Below the pieces are notes generated by a model. It made no database searches, was not told the DNA's origin, and was given only the letters and a program-made list of their open reading frames with translations. Below are positions 1 to 9,950 of a stretch of 64,000 nucleotides of DNA, in pieces. The position numbers and the translations under genes were made by a program. Within the stretch, counting starts at the first letter, position 1. The number at the start of each line of letters is the position of its first letter. The stretch comes from Hippophae tibetana. Taxonomy: Eukaryota; Streptophyta; Magnoliopsida; Rosales; Elaeagnaceae. The DNA is taken from positions 186,001 to 250,000 of the forward strand of contig JAZDXN010000030.1 of NCBI GenBank assembly GCA_037013495.1. The letters run 5' to 3'.

Positions 1-7
1 ATGAGTT

Positions 8-41
8 AATAAATATTTTTCATATTTTGTTGATATTTATT
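8..41. repeat. AT-rich inverted repeat at the monomer start
   Basis: The arms AATAAATAT (8-16) and ATATTTATT (33-41) are exact reverse complements around a 16-bp spacer. The structure recurs in nearly every copy. Monomers 34, 37, 72, 78 and 80 read AATAATTAT in the left arm and lose part of the pairing. In DNA this AT-rich, such an arm pair could arise by chance, so a function is not implied. Confidence 0.6.
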
Positions 42-140
42 TGAATTCTTATTTTTATAATTAAGAATATGTCTAACAATTCTACAAACATAAATACAGA
101 TTGCCAAATTTCATAAATTATCACGATACAAAAATTACTC

Positions 141-162
141 GTTTGCATGCGACCATGCAAAC
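141..162. repeat. Conserved dyad (hairpin/cruciform-capable) GTTTGCATG...CATGCAAAC
   Basis: Nine-base arms GTTTGCATG and CATGCAAAC are perfect reverse complements around CGAC. The element lies in one of the two GC-richer islands of the monomer and is present in essentially all 81 copies. It contains a GCATGC (SphI) site in the common form and two CATGC cores, which resemble the plant RY element CATGCA; GTTTGCAT is one base from the octamer ATTTGCAT. In monomers 4, 8, 10, 18, 23 and 24 a C-to-G change extends the arms to ten perfect pairs (GTTTGCATGG / CCATGCAAAC). In monomers 3, 7 and 12 the right arm reads CATGAAAAC and pairing is weakened. Binding of any protein is inference only. Confidence 0.75.
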
Positions 163-179
163 AATAAATTTGTATGGTC
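151..179. repeat. Second, overlapping inverted repeat GACCAT...ATGGTC
   Basis: GACCAT (151-156) is the reverse complement of ATGGTC (174-179), with a 17-bp spacer. It shares bases 151-156 with the right side of the dyad at 141-162, so the two hairpins cannot form together. Copies reading GTGTGGTCC instead of GTATGGTCC (for example monomers 2, 5, 6, 9) lose one pair. In monomers 4, 8, 10 and 24 the arms extend to GGACCAT / ATGGTCC. Confidence 0.5.
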
Positions 180-297
180 CATTCGATTTTCAATTTTATA
201 TATATTATCTTCTACAAGTTCGATATGATGTATTACCATTACTCTCCCTACAAACTACTTCTATATATACGTCAATATAACTAAAAATTATTTTTTT
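180..297. repeat. Type-defining variable stretch ending in a T-run
   Basis: Copies fall into about four states here. Type a: CTACAAGTTC with TACGTCAATATAACT (monomers 1, 3, 4, 7, 8, 10, 24, 25). Type b: CTCCAAGTTC with TAGGTTAATATAACT (2, 5, 6, 9, 12, 17, 22, 49-57 and others). Type c: CTAAAAGTTC with ACAATTATTCTCC and TAAGTTAAT (11, 13-16, 19-21, 59). Type d: CTACATGTTC with ACCACTTC and TAAGTTAAT (28-33, 35, 36, 62, 65, 67). Intermediates such as monomers 18 and 45 (type a start, AGGTTAA end) point to exchange inside the stretch. The T-run (291-297 here) varies from about 6 to 10 T and explains much of the 793-796 bp length range. Confidence 0.75.
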
Positions 298-464
298 ACC
301 AACTAATTCAGAGTAAAATAAATTGGTTTAATATAATTTTCTCTACCAAATGTCTTATTTTGTTTTGCAATAATTAAAATATGTTAAAGTTATATAAAAT
401 AAATAAAATCACTTTTACTATTTTATAATAAGTGTATTAAAAATGTTATAAATAAATAAATAAT

Positions 465-486
465 ACATAAAGTTTTTTCTTTATGT
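465..486. repeat. Hairpin ACATAAAG - T6 - CTTTATGT
   Basis: Eight-base arms ACATAAAG (465-472) and CTTTATGT (479-486) are perfect reverse complements around six T. A frequent variant has loop TTTTTC with intact arms (monomers 3, 7, 10, 12, 13, 18, 23-25 and others). Some copies (2, 6, 38, 41, 44, 46) read CTTTATGTA, adding a ninth pair. Monomer 76 is damaged here (ACATAAAT). It has no feature of a bacterial terminator in this context and is simply a conserved dyad. Confidence 0.55.
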
Positions 487-527
487 GAAATAAAGCATAT
501 TAAATAAAATCACATATAAGTAGATAC

Positions 528-535
528 TATAAATA
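528..535 (+). promoter_or_regulatory. TATA-box-like TATAAATA (weak candidate)
   Basis: TATAAATA followed by TATATATT matches a eukaryotic TATA box and lies 84 bp upstream of the ATG at 612. It is kept in nearly all copies; monomer 76 reads CTATATATATATATATATT instead. In DNA that is 78% A+T such a match is expected by chance, so promoter activity is inference. Confidence 0.2.
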
Positions 536-564
536 TATATATTAGATTTAATGAAATCATTATT

Positions 565-797
565 TACCAATTAAAAAAAGCTATTAGTGGTTGAAATATC
601 ATACATTCCACATGTATCTTAAAAGTAGGAGAAATTGGAAAACCAAGATTAAGAGACAAAGGGATTACTCTTTGTGGTGTCGATACCCTAGACATGATCG
701 TGCAATATCCAACCAAATTATGCAGGTAATTGTTAAACTTATACAAATAAAACTAGATGATAATTTATACATACGTAATTTTAGTGTCATATTATGA
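565..797. other. GC-richer, ORF-bearing 3' block of the monomer; not accepted as a gene
   Basis: In monomer 1 the + strand is open from ATG 612 to TGA 795-797 (61 residues, starting MYLKSRRNWK); an in-frame TTG at 591 gives 68. The - strand is open for 60 residues over 564-746. A third frame is open for about 45 codons. Against coding: variation among copies is mostly amino-acid changing (P/H, D/N and R/I on +; R/M, V/I and G/R on -). Monomers 30, 33, 35 and 36 carry stops in the + frame. There is no recognisable domain or signal peptide. The block also ends with ATGCAG/GTAATT (720-731), which resembles an exon end with a splice donor, so capture of an exon-like fragment is possible. I do not recognise a parent gene. 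Confidence 0.6.
601..617. repeat. Small inverted repeat ATACAT - TCCAC - ATGTAT
   Basis: Six-base arms pair around a five-base loop. The CACATG inside (609-614) is the most informative polymorphic site of the 3' block: copies carry CACATG, CACGTG (a G-box core), CACACG or CACGCG, changing both the pairing and the CpG content. Confidence 0.4.
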
Positions 798-800
798 GTT

Positions 801-806
801 AATAAA
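801..806 (+). promoter_or_regulatory. AATAAA just after the ORF stop (weak poly(A)-signal candidate)
   Basis: AATAAA begins three bases after the TGA at 795-797 and is followed by T-rich and TTTTGTTG sequence. The arrangement repeats at nearly every monomer junction; monomers 34, 37, 72, 78 and 80 read AATAATTA. It is equally explained by base composition, and no transcript evidence is available here. Confidence 0.15.
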
Positions 807-1449
807 TATTTTACATATTTTGTTGATATTTATTTGAATTCTTACTTTTATAATTAGGAATATGTCTAACAATTCTACAAACATAAATACAGATTGCCAA
901 ATTTCATAAATTATCACGATACAAAAATTACTCGTTTGCATGCGACCATGCAAACAATAAATTTGTGTGGTCCATTAGATTTTCAATTATATATATATTA
1001 TCTTCTCCAAGTTCGATATGATGTATTACCATTACTCTCCCTACAAACTACTTCTATATATAGGTTAATATAATTGAAAATCATTTTTTTTACCAACTAA
1101 TTCAGAGTAAAATAAATTGGTTTAATGTAATTTTCTCTACCAAATGTCATATTTTTTTTTGTAAAAATTAAAATATGTTAAAGTTATATAAAATAAATAA
1201 ACTCACTTTTACTATTTTATAACAAATGTATTAAAAATGTTATAAATAAATAAATAATACATAAAGTTTTTTCTTTATGTAAAATAAAGCATATTAAATA
1301 AAATCACATATAAGTAGATACTATAAATATATATATTAGATTTAATGAAATCATTATTTACCAATTAAAAAAAGCTATTAGTGGTTGAAATATCATACAT
1401 TCCACATGTATCTTAAAAGTAGGAGAAATTGGAAAACCAAGATTAAGAG

Positions 1450-1469
1450 ACAAAGGGATTACCCTTTGT
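1450..1469. repeat. Inverted repeat ACAAAGGG - ATTA - CCCTTTGT
   Basis: Shown in monomer 2, where the eight-base arms are perfect; most copies match. It sits inside the GC-richer 3' block. Monomers 1, 63, 66, 68 and 74 read CTCTTTGT in the right arm, and monomers 32, 34, 35, 37, 71 and 79 read ACAAGGGG in the left arm. Each of these leaves one imperfect pair. Confidence 0.5.
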
Positions 1470-3969
1470 GGTGTCGATACCATAGACATGATCGTGCAAT
1501 ATCCAACCAAATTATGCAGGTAATTGTTAAACTTATACAAATAAAACTAAATGATAATTTATACATACGTAATTTTAGTGTCATATTATGAGTTAATAAA
1601 TATTTTTCATCTTTTGTTGATATTTATTTGAATTCTTACTTTTATAATTAGGAATATGTCTAACAATTCTACAAACATAAATACAGATTGCCAAATTTCA
1701 TAAATTATCACGATACAAAAATTACTCGTTTGCATGCGACCATGAAAACAATAAATTTGTATGGTCCATTAGATTTTCAATTTTATATATATTATCTTCT
1801 ACAAGTTCGATATGATGTATTACCATTACTCTCCCTACAAACTACTTCTATATATACGTCAATATAACTAAAATTAATTTTTTTTTCCAACTAATTCAGA
1901 GTAAAATAAATTGGTTTAATGTAATTTTCTCTACCAAATGTCTTATTTTGTTTTGTAATAATTAAAATATGTTAAAGTTATATAAAATAAATAAACTCAC
2001 TTTTACTATTTTATAATAAGTGTATTAAAAATGTTATAAATAAATAAATAATACATAAAGTTTTTCCTTTATGTGAAATAAATCATATTAAATAAAATCA
2101 CATATAAGTATATACTATAAATATATATATTACATTTAATCAAAATCATTATTTACCAATTAAAAAAAGCTATTAGTGGTTGAAATATCATACATTCCAC
2201 ATGTATCTTAAAAGTAGGATAAATTGGAAAACCAAGATTAAGAGACAAAAGGATTACCCTTTGTGGTGTCGATACCCTAGACATGATCGTGCAATATCCA
2301 ACCAAATTATGCAGGTAATTGTTAAACTTATACAAATAAAACTAGATGATAATTTATACATACGTAATTTTAATGTCATATTATGAGTTAATAAATATTT
2401 TTCATATTTTGTTGATATTTATTTGAATTCTTATTTTTATAATTAAGAATATGTCTAACAATTCTACAAACATAAATACGGATTGCCAAATTTCATAAAT
2501 TATCACGATACAAAAATTACTCGTTTGCATGGGACCATGCAAACAATAAATTTGTATGGTCCATTAGATTTTCAATTTTATATATATTATCTTCTACAAG
2601 TTCGATATGATGTATTACCATTACTCTCCCTACAAACTACTTCTATATATACGTCAATATAACTAAAAATCATTTTTTTACCAACTAATTCAGAGTAAAA
2701 TAAATTGCTTTAATGTAATTTTCTCTACCAAATGTCATATTTTGTTTTGTAAAAATTAAAATATGTTAAAGTTATATAAAATAAATAAACTCACTTTTAC
2801 TATTTTATAATAAATGTATTAAAAATGTTATAAATAAATAAATAATACATAAAGTTTTTTCTTTATGTGAAATAAAGCATATTAAATAAAATCACATATA
2901 AGTAGATACTATAAATATATATATTAGATTTAATGAAATCATTATTTACCAATTAAAAAAAGCTATTAGTGGTTGAAATATCATACATTCCACATGTATC
3001 TTAAAAGTAGGAGAAATTGGAAAACCAAGATTAAGAGACAAAGGGATTACCCTTTGTGGTGTCGATACCCTAGACATGATCGTGCAATATCCAACCAAAT
3101 TGTGCAGGTAATTGTTAAACTTATACAAATAAAACTAGATGATAATTTATACATACGTAATTTTAGTGTCATATTATGAGTAAATAAATATTTTACATAT
3201 TTTGTTGATATTTATTTGAATTCTTACTTTTATAATTAGGAATATGTCTAACAATTCTACAAACATAAATTCAGATTGCCAAATTTCATAAATTATCACG
3301 ATACAAAAATTACTCGTTTGCATGCGACCATGCAAACAATAAATTTGTGTGGTCCATTAGATTTTCAATTATATATATATTATCTTCTCCAAGTTCGATA
3401 TGATGTATTACCATTACTCTCCCTACAAACTACTTCTATATATAGGTTAATATAACTGAAAATCATTTTTTTTACCAACTAATTCAGAGTAAAATAAATT
3501 GGTTTAATGTAATTTTCTCTACCAAATGTCATATTTTGTTTTGTAAAAATTAAAATATGTTAAAGTTATATAAAATAAATAAACTCACTTTTACTATTTT
3601 ATAATAAATGTATTAAAAATGTTATAAATAAATAAATGATACATAAAGTTTTTTCTTTATGTGAAATAAAGCATATTAAATAAAATCACATATAAGTAGA
3701 TACTATAAATATATATATTAGATTTAATGAAATCATTATTTACCAATTAAAAAAAGCTATTAGTGGTTGAAATATCATACATTCCACATGTATCTTAAAA
3801 GTAGGAGAAATTGGAAAACCAAGATTAAGAGACAAAGGGATTACCCTTTGTGGTGTCGATACCATAGACATGATCGTGCAATATCTAACCAAATTATGCA
3901 GGTAATTGTTAAACTTATACAAATAAAACTAGATGATAATTTATACATACGTAATTTTAGTGTCATATT

Positions 3970-6900
3970 ATGAGTTAATAAATATTTTACATATTTTGTT
4001 GATATTTATTTGAATTCTTACTTTTATAATTAGGAATATGTCTAACAATTCTACAAACATAAATACAGATTGCCAAATTTCATAAATTATCACGATACAA
4101 AAATTACTCGTTTGCATGCGACCATGCAAACAATAAATTTGTGTGGTCCATTAGATTTTCAATTATATATATATTATCTTCTCCAAGTTCGATATGATGT
4201 ATTACCATTACTCTCCCTACAAACTACTTCTATATATAGGTTAATATAATTGAAAATCATTTTTTTTACCAACTAATTCAGAGTAAAATAAATTGGTTTA
4301 ATGTAATTTTCTCTACCAAATGTCATATTTTGTTTTGTAAAAATTAAAATATGTTAAAGTTATATAAAATAAATAAACTCACTTTTACTATTTTATAACA
4401 AATGTATTAAAAATGTTATAAATAAATAAATAATACATAAAGTTTTTTCTTTATGTAAAATAAAGCATATTAAATAAAATCACATATAAGTAGATACTAT
4501 AAATATATATATTAGATTTAATGAAATCATTATTTACCAATTAAAAAAAGCTATTAGTGGTTGAAATATCATACATTCCACATGTATCTTAAAAGTAGGA
4601 GAAATTGGAAAACCAAGATTAAGAGACAAAGGGATTACCCTTTGTGGTGTCGATACCATAGACATGATCGTGCAATATCCAACCAAATTATGCAGGTAAT
4701 TGTTAAACTTATACAAATAAAACTAAATGATAATTTATACATACGTAATTTTAGTGTCATATTATGAGTTAATAAATATTTTTCATATTTTGTTGATATT
4801 TATTTGAATTCTTACTTTTATAATTAGGAATATGTCTAACAATTCTACAAACATAAATACAGATTGCCAAATTTCATAAATTATCACGATACAAAAATTA
4901 CTCGTTTGCATGCGACCATGAAAACAATAAATTTGTATGGTCCATTAGATTTTCAATTTTATATATATTATCTTCTACAAGTTCGATATGATGTATTACC
5001 ATTACTCTCCCTACAAACTACTTCTATATATACGTCAATATAACTAAAAATAATTTTTTTTTTCCAACTAATTCAGAGTAAAATAAATTGGTTTAATGTA
5101 ATTTTCTCTACCAAATGTCTTATTTTGTTTTGTAATAATTAAAATATGTTAAAGTTATATAAAATAAATAAACTCACTTTTACTATTTTATAATAAGTGT
5201 ATTAAAAATGTTATAAATAAATAAATAATACATAAAGTTTTTCCTTTATGTGAAATAAATCATATTAAATAAAATCACATATAAGTATATACTATAAATA
5301 TATATATTACATTTAATCAAAATCATTATTTACCAATTAAAAAAAGCTATTTGTGGTTGAAATATCATACATTCCACATGTATCTTAAAAGTAGGATAAA
5401 TTGGAAAACCAAGATTAAGAGACAAAAGGATTACCCTTTGTGGTGTCGATACCCTAGACATGATCGTGCAATATCCAACCAAATTATGCAGGTAATTGTT
5501 AAACTTATACAAATAAAACTAGATGATAATTTATACATACGTAATTTTAATGTCATATTATGAGTTAATAAATATTTTTCATATTTTGTTGATATTTATT
5601 TGAATTCTTATTTTTATAATTAAGAATATGTCTAACAATTCTACAAACATAAATACGGATTGCCAAATTTCATAAATTATCACGATACAAAAATTACTCG
5701 TTTGCATGGGACCATGCAAACAATAAATTTGTATGGTCCATTAGATTTTCAATTTTATATATATTATCTTCTACAAGTTCGATATGATGTATTACCATTA
5801 CTCTCCCTACAAACTACTTCTATATATACGTCAATATAACTAAAAATCATTTTTTTACCAACTAATTCAGAGTAAAATAAATTGCTTTAATGTAATTTTC
5901 TCTACCAAATGTCATATTTTGTTTTGTAAAAATTAAAATATGTTAAAGTTATATAAAATAAATAAACTCACTTTTACTATTTTATAATAAATGTATTAAA
6001 AATGTTATAAATAAATAAATAATACATAAAGTTTTTTCTTTATGTGAAATAAAGCATATTAAATAAAATCACATATAAGTAGATACTATAAATATATATA
6101 TTAGATTTAATGAAATCATTATTTACCAATTAAAAAAAGCTATTAGTGGTTGAAATATCATACATTCCACATGTATCTTAAAAGTAGGAGAAATTGGAAA
6201 ACCAAGATTAAGAGACAAAGGGATTACCCTTTGTGGTGTCGATACCCTAGACATGATCGTGCAATATCCAACCAAATTGTGCAGGTAATTGTTAAACTTA
6301 TACAAATAAAACTAGATGATAATTTATACATACGTAATTTTAGTGTCATATTATGAGTAAATAAATATTTTACATATTTTGTTGATATTTATTTGAATTC
6401 TTACTATTATAATTAGGAATATGTCTAACAATTCTACAAACATAAATTCAGATTGCCAAATTTCATAAATTATCACGATACAAAAATTACTCGTTTGCAT
6501 GCGACCATGCAAACAATAAATTTGTGTGGTCCATTAGATTTTCAATTATATATATATTATCTTCTCCAAGTTCGATATGATGTATTACCATTACTCTCCC
6601 TACAAACTACTTCTATATATAGGTTAATATAACTGAAAATCATTTTTTTTACCAACTAATTCAGAGTAAAATAAATTGGTTTAATGTAATTTTCTCTACC
6701 AAATGTCATATTTTGTTTTGTAAAAATTAAAATATGTTAAAGTTATATAAAATAAATAAACTCACTTTTACTATTTTATAATAAATGTATTAAAAATGTT
6801 ATAAATAAATAAATGATACATAAAGTTTTTTCTTTATGTGAAATAAAGCATATTAAATAAAATCACATATAAGTAGATACTATAAATATATATATTAGAT

Positions 6901-7146
6901 TTAATGAAATCATTATTTACCAATTAAAAAAAGCTATTAGTGGTTGAAATATCATACATTCCACATGTATCTTAAAAGTAGGAGAAATTGGAAAACCAAG
7001 ATTAAGAGACAAAGGGATTACCCTTTGTGGTGTCGATACCATAGACATGATCGTGCAATATCTAACCAAATTATGCAGGTAATTGTTAAACTTATACAAA
7101 TAAAACTAGATGATAATTTATACATACGTAATTTTAGTGTCATATT
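3970..7146 (+). repeat. Four-monomer higher-order unit, copy 2 (monomers 6-9)
   Basis: Second copy of the 4-mer. By eye I find only about half a dozen differences from copy 1 over 3.2 kb, including GCTATTTGTGG in monomer 7, CTTACTATTATAA in monomer 9 and the T-run length in monomer 7. Monomer 7 is one of the longest copies in the window (796 bp). The edges fall close to monomer starts: monomer 10 begins as type a while monomer 6 begins as type b. Confidence 0.9.
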
Positions 7147-9950
7147 ATGAGTTAATAAATATTTTTCATATTTTGTTGATATTTATTTGAATTCTTATTT
7201 TTATAATTAAGAATATGTCTAACAATTCTACAAACATAAATACGGATTGCCAAATTTCATAAATTATCACGATACAAAAATTACTCGTTTGCATGGGACC
7301 ATGCAAACAATAAATTTGTATGGTCCATTAGATTTTCAATTTTATATATATTATCTTCTACAAGTTCGATATGATGTATTACCATTACTCTCCCTACAAA
7401 CTACTTCTATATATACGTCAATATAACTAAAAATCATTTTTTTACCAACTAATTCAGAGTAAAATAAATTGGTTTAATGCAATTTTCTCTACCAAATGTC
7501 TTATTTTGTTTTGCAATAATTAAAATATGTTAAAGTTATATAAAATAAATAAAATCACTTTTACTATTTTATAATAAGTGTATTAAAAATGTTATAAATA
7601 AATAAATAATACATAAAGTTTTTCCTTTATGTGAAATAAATCATATTAAATAAAATCACATATAAGTTTATACTATAAATATATATATTAGATTTAATGA
7701 AATCATTATTTACCAATTAAAAAAAGCTATTAGTGGTTGAAATATCATACATTCCACATGTATCTTAAAAGTAGGAGAAATTGGAAAACCAAGATTAAGA
7801 GACAAAGGGATTACCCTTTGTGGTGTCGATACCCTAGACATGATCGTGCAATATCCAACCAAATTATGCAGGTAATTGTTAAACTTATACAAATCAAACT
7901 AGATGATAATTTATACATACGTAATTTTAGTGTCATATTATGAGTTAATAAATATTTTACATATTTTGTTGATATTTATTTGAATTCTTACTTTTATAAT
8001 TAGGAATATGTCTAACAATTCTACAAACATAAATACGGATTGCCAAATTTCATAAATTATCACGATACAAAAATTACTCGTTTGCATGCGACCATGCAAA
8101 CAATAAATTTGTATGGTCCATTAGATTTTCAATTATATATATATTATCTTCTAAAAGTTCGATATGATGTATTACAATTATTCTCCATACAAACTACTTC
8201 TATATATAAGTTAATATAACTGAAAATCATTTTTTTACCAACTAATTCAGAGTAAAATAAATTGCTTTAATGTAATTTTCTTTACCAAATGTCATATTTT
8301 GTTTTGTAAAAATTAAAATATGTTAAAGTTATATAAAATAAATAAACTCACTTTTACTATTTTATAATAAATGTATTAAAAATGTTATAAATAAATAAAT
8401 AATACATAAAGTTTTTTCTTTATGTGAAATAAAGCATATTAAATAAAATCACATATAAGTAGATACTATAAATATATATATTAGATGTAATGAAATCATT
8501 ATTTACCAATTAAAAAAAGCTATTAGTGGTTGAAATATCATACATTCCACATGTATCTTAAAAGTAGGAGAAATTGGAAAACCAAGATTAAGAGACAAAG
8601 GGATTACCCTTTGTGGTGTCGATACCCTAGACATGATCGTGCAATATCCAACCAAATTGTGCAGGTAATTGTTAAACTTATACAAATAAAACTAGATGAT
8701 AATTTATACATACGTAATTTTAGTGTCATATTATGAGTTAATAAATATTTTACATATTTTGTTGATATTTATTTGAATTCTTACTTTTATAATTAGGAAT
8801 ATGTCTAACAATTCTACAAACATAAATTCAGATTGCCAAATTTCATAAATTATCACGATACAAAAATTACTCGTTTGCATGCGACCATGAAAACAATAAA
8901 TTTGTGTGGTCCATTAGATTTTCAATTATATATATATTATCTTCTCCAAGTTCGATATGATGTATTACCATTACTCTCCCTACAAACTACTTCTATATAT
9001 AGGTTAATATAACTGAAAATCATTTTTTTTACCAACTAATTCAGAGTAAAATAAATTGGTTTAATGTAATTTTCTCTACCAAATGTCATATTTTGTTTTG
9101 TAAAAATTAAAATATGTTAAAGTTATATAAAATAAATAAACTCACTTTTACTATTTTATAATAAGTGTACTAAAAATGTTATAAATAAATAAATAATACA
9201 TAAAGTTTTTCCTTTATGTGAAATAAATCATATTAAATAAAATCACATATAAGTTTATACTATAAATATATATATTAGATTTAATGAAATCATTATTTAC
9301 CAATTAAAAAAAGCTATTAGTGGTTGAAATATCATACATTCCACATGTATCTTAAAAGTAGGAGAAATTGGAAAACCAAGATTAAGAGACAAAGGGATTA
9401 CCCTTTGTGGTGTCGATACCCTAGACATGATCGTGCAATATCCAACCAAATTATGCAGGTAATTGTTAAACTTATACAAATCAAACTAGATGATAATTTA
9501 TACATACGTAATTTTAGTGTCATATTATGAGTTAATAAATATTTTACATATTTTGTTGATATTTATTTGAATTCTTACTTTTATAATTAGGAATATGTCT
9601 AACAATTCTACAAACATAAATACGGATTGCCAAATTTCATAAATTATCACGATACAAAAATTACTCGTTTGCATGCGACCATGCAAACAATAAATTTGTA
9701 TGGTCCATTAGATTTTCAATTATATATATATTATCTTCTAAAAGTTCGATATGATGTATTACAATTATTCTCCATACAAACTACTTCTATATATAAGTTA
9801 ATATAACTGAAAATCATTTTTTGACCAACTAATTCAGAGTAAAATAAATTGCTTTAATGTAATTTTCTCTACCAAATGTCATATTTTGTTTTGTAAAAAT
9901 TAAAATATGTTAAAGTTATATAAAATAAATAAACTCACTTTTACTATTTT
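7147..9950 (+). repeat. Monomers 10-12 and the start of 13, mixed types
   Basis: Monomer 10 opens like monomers 4 and 8 (type a, GCATGGGACC) but continues with GCAATAATT and AAGTTTATAC. Monomer 11 is the first type c copy, with AATTGTGCAGG in its 3' block. Monomer 12 is type b with the damaged dyad arm CATGAAAAC. Monomers 12 and 13 share GTGTACTAAAAATG. They link the 4-mer and 5-mer blocks and are mosaics of types found on both sides. Confidence 0.75.

Larger units (their letters stand above)
350..560. other. AT-rich middle of the monomer; no gene
   Basis: This part of each monomer is about 13% G+C by hand count over 361-540 and has no long open frame. It holds an (AAAT)n-like tract at 447-461, the hairpin at 465-486 and a TATAAATA motif. 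Two linked states recur. One reads GTCTTATTTTG, GCAATAATT, AATAAAATCAC. The other reads GTCATATTTTG, GTAAAAATT, AATAAACTCAC. The word AAATAAAATCAC occurs at 401-412 and again at 502-513, which may be a trace of an old internal duplication, though simple AT-rich sequence could also explain it. Confidence 0.6.
1..793 (+). repeat. Reference monomer 1 (793 bp) and its anatomy
   Basis: This copy is used as the coordinate frame for the family; the phase is arbitrary and was set by the window start. By hand count it has 176 G+C in 793 bp. G+C is uneven: 22 of 60 bases at 121-180 and 43 of 120 at 601-720, against 23 of 180 at 361-540. The 5' part (1-300) carries most of the type-defining differences between copies, the middle (350-560) is nearly pure A+T, and the 3' part (565-793) is the most gene-like. 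Monomer 1 shares the rare ACTCTTTG at 667-674 with monomers 63, 66, 68 and 74, far to the right. Its ATTCGATTTT at 181-190 is private; most copies read ATTAGATTTT. Confidence 0.95.
794..3969 (+). repeat. Four-monomer higher-order unit, copy 1 (monomers 2-5)
   Basis: Monomers 2, 3, 4, 5 match monomers 6, 7, 8, 9 one for one at an offset of 3176-3177 bp. Shared rare marks: ATAATTGAAAAT in 2/6; CATGAAAACAAT, GTAGGATAAATTGG and ACATTTAATCAAAATC in 3/7; GCATGGGACC and AATTGTGCAGG in 4/8; ATGAGTAAATAAAT, AAATTCAGATTG and ATATCTAACC in 5/9. Private to this copy are a long T tract where others read TATTTTGTTTTG (about 1148-1160) and CATCTTTTGTTG (about 1609-1620). Confidence 0.9.

Noticed and set aside
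141-162. Helitron 3' end hairpin
   Set aside because: The dyad is not followed within about 10-12 bp by CTRR, and no matching TC-type 5' end was seen.
465-486. Rho-independent terminator
   Set aside because: The stem is AT-rich with the T-run in the loop rather than after the stem, and the context is eukaryotic satellite DNA.
564-746. Repeated - strand ORF of 60 codons
   Set aside because: It overlaps the + frame on the opposite strand and shares the same variable sites with amino-acid changes (R/M, V/I, G/R). Monomer 46 loses its stop-adjacent pattern. No initiation context or homologue is visible.
591-797. Repeated + strand ORF of 61-68 codons
   Set aside because: It recurs only because the repeat recurs. 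The 68-codon form needs a TTG start, variants among copies are mostly amino-acid changing, and monomers 30, 33, 35 and 36 have internal stops. No domain or motif is recognisable.
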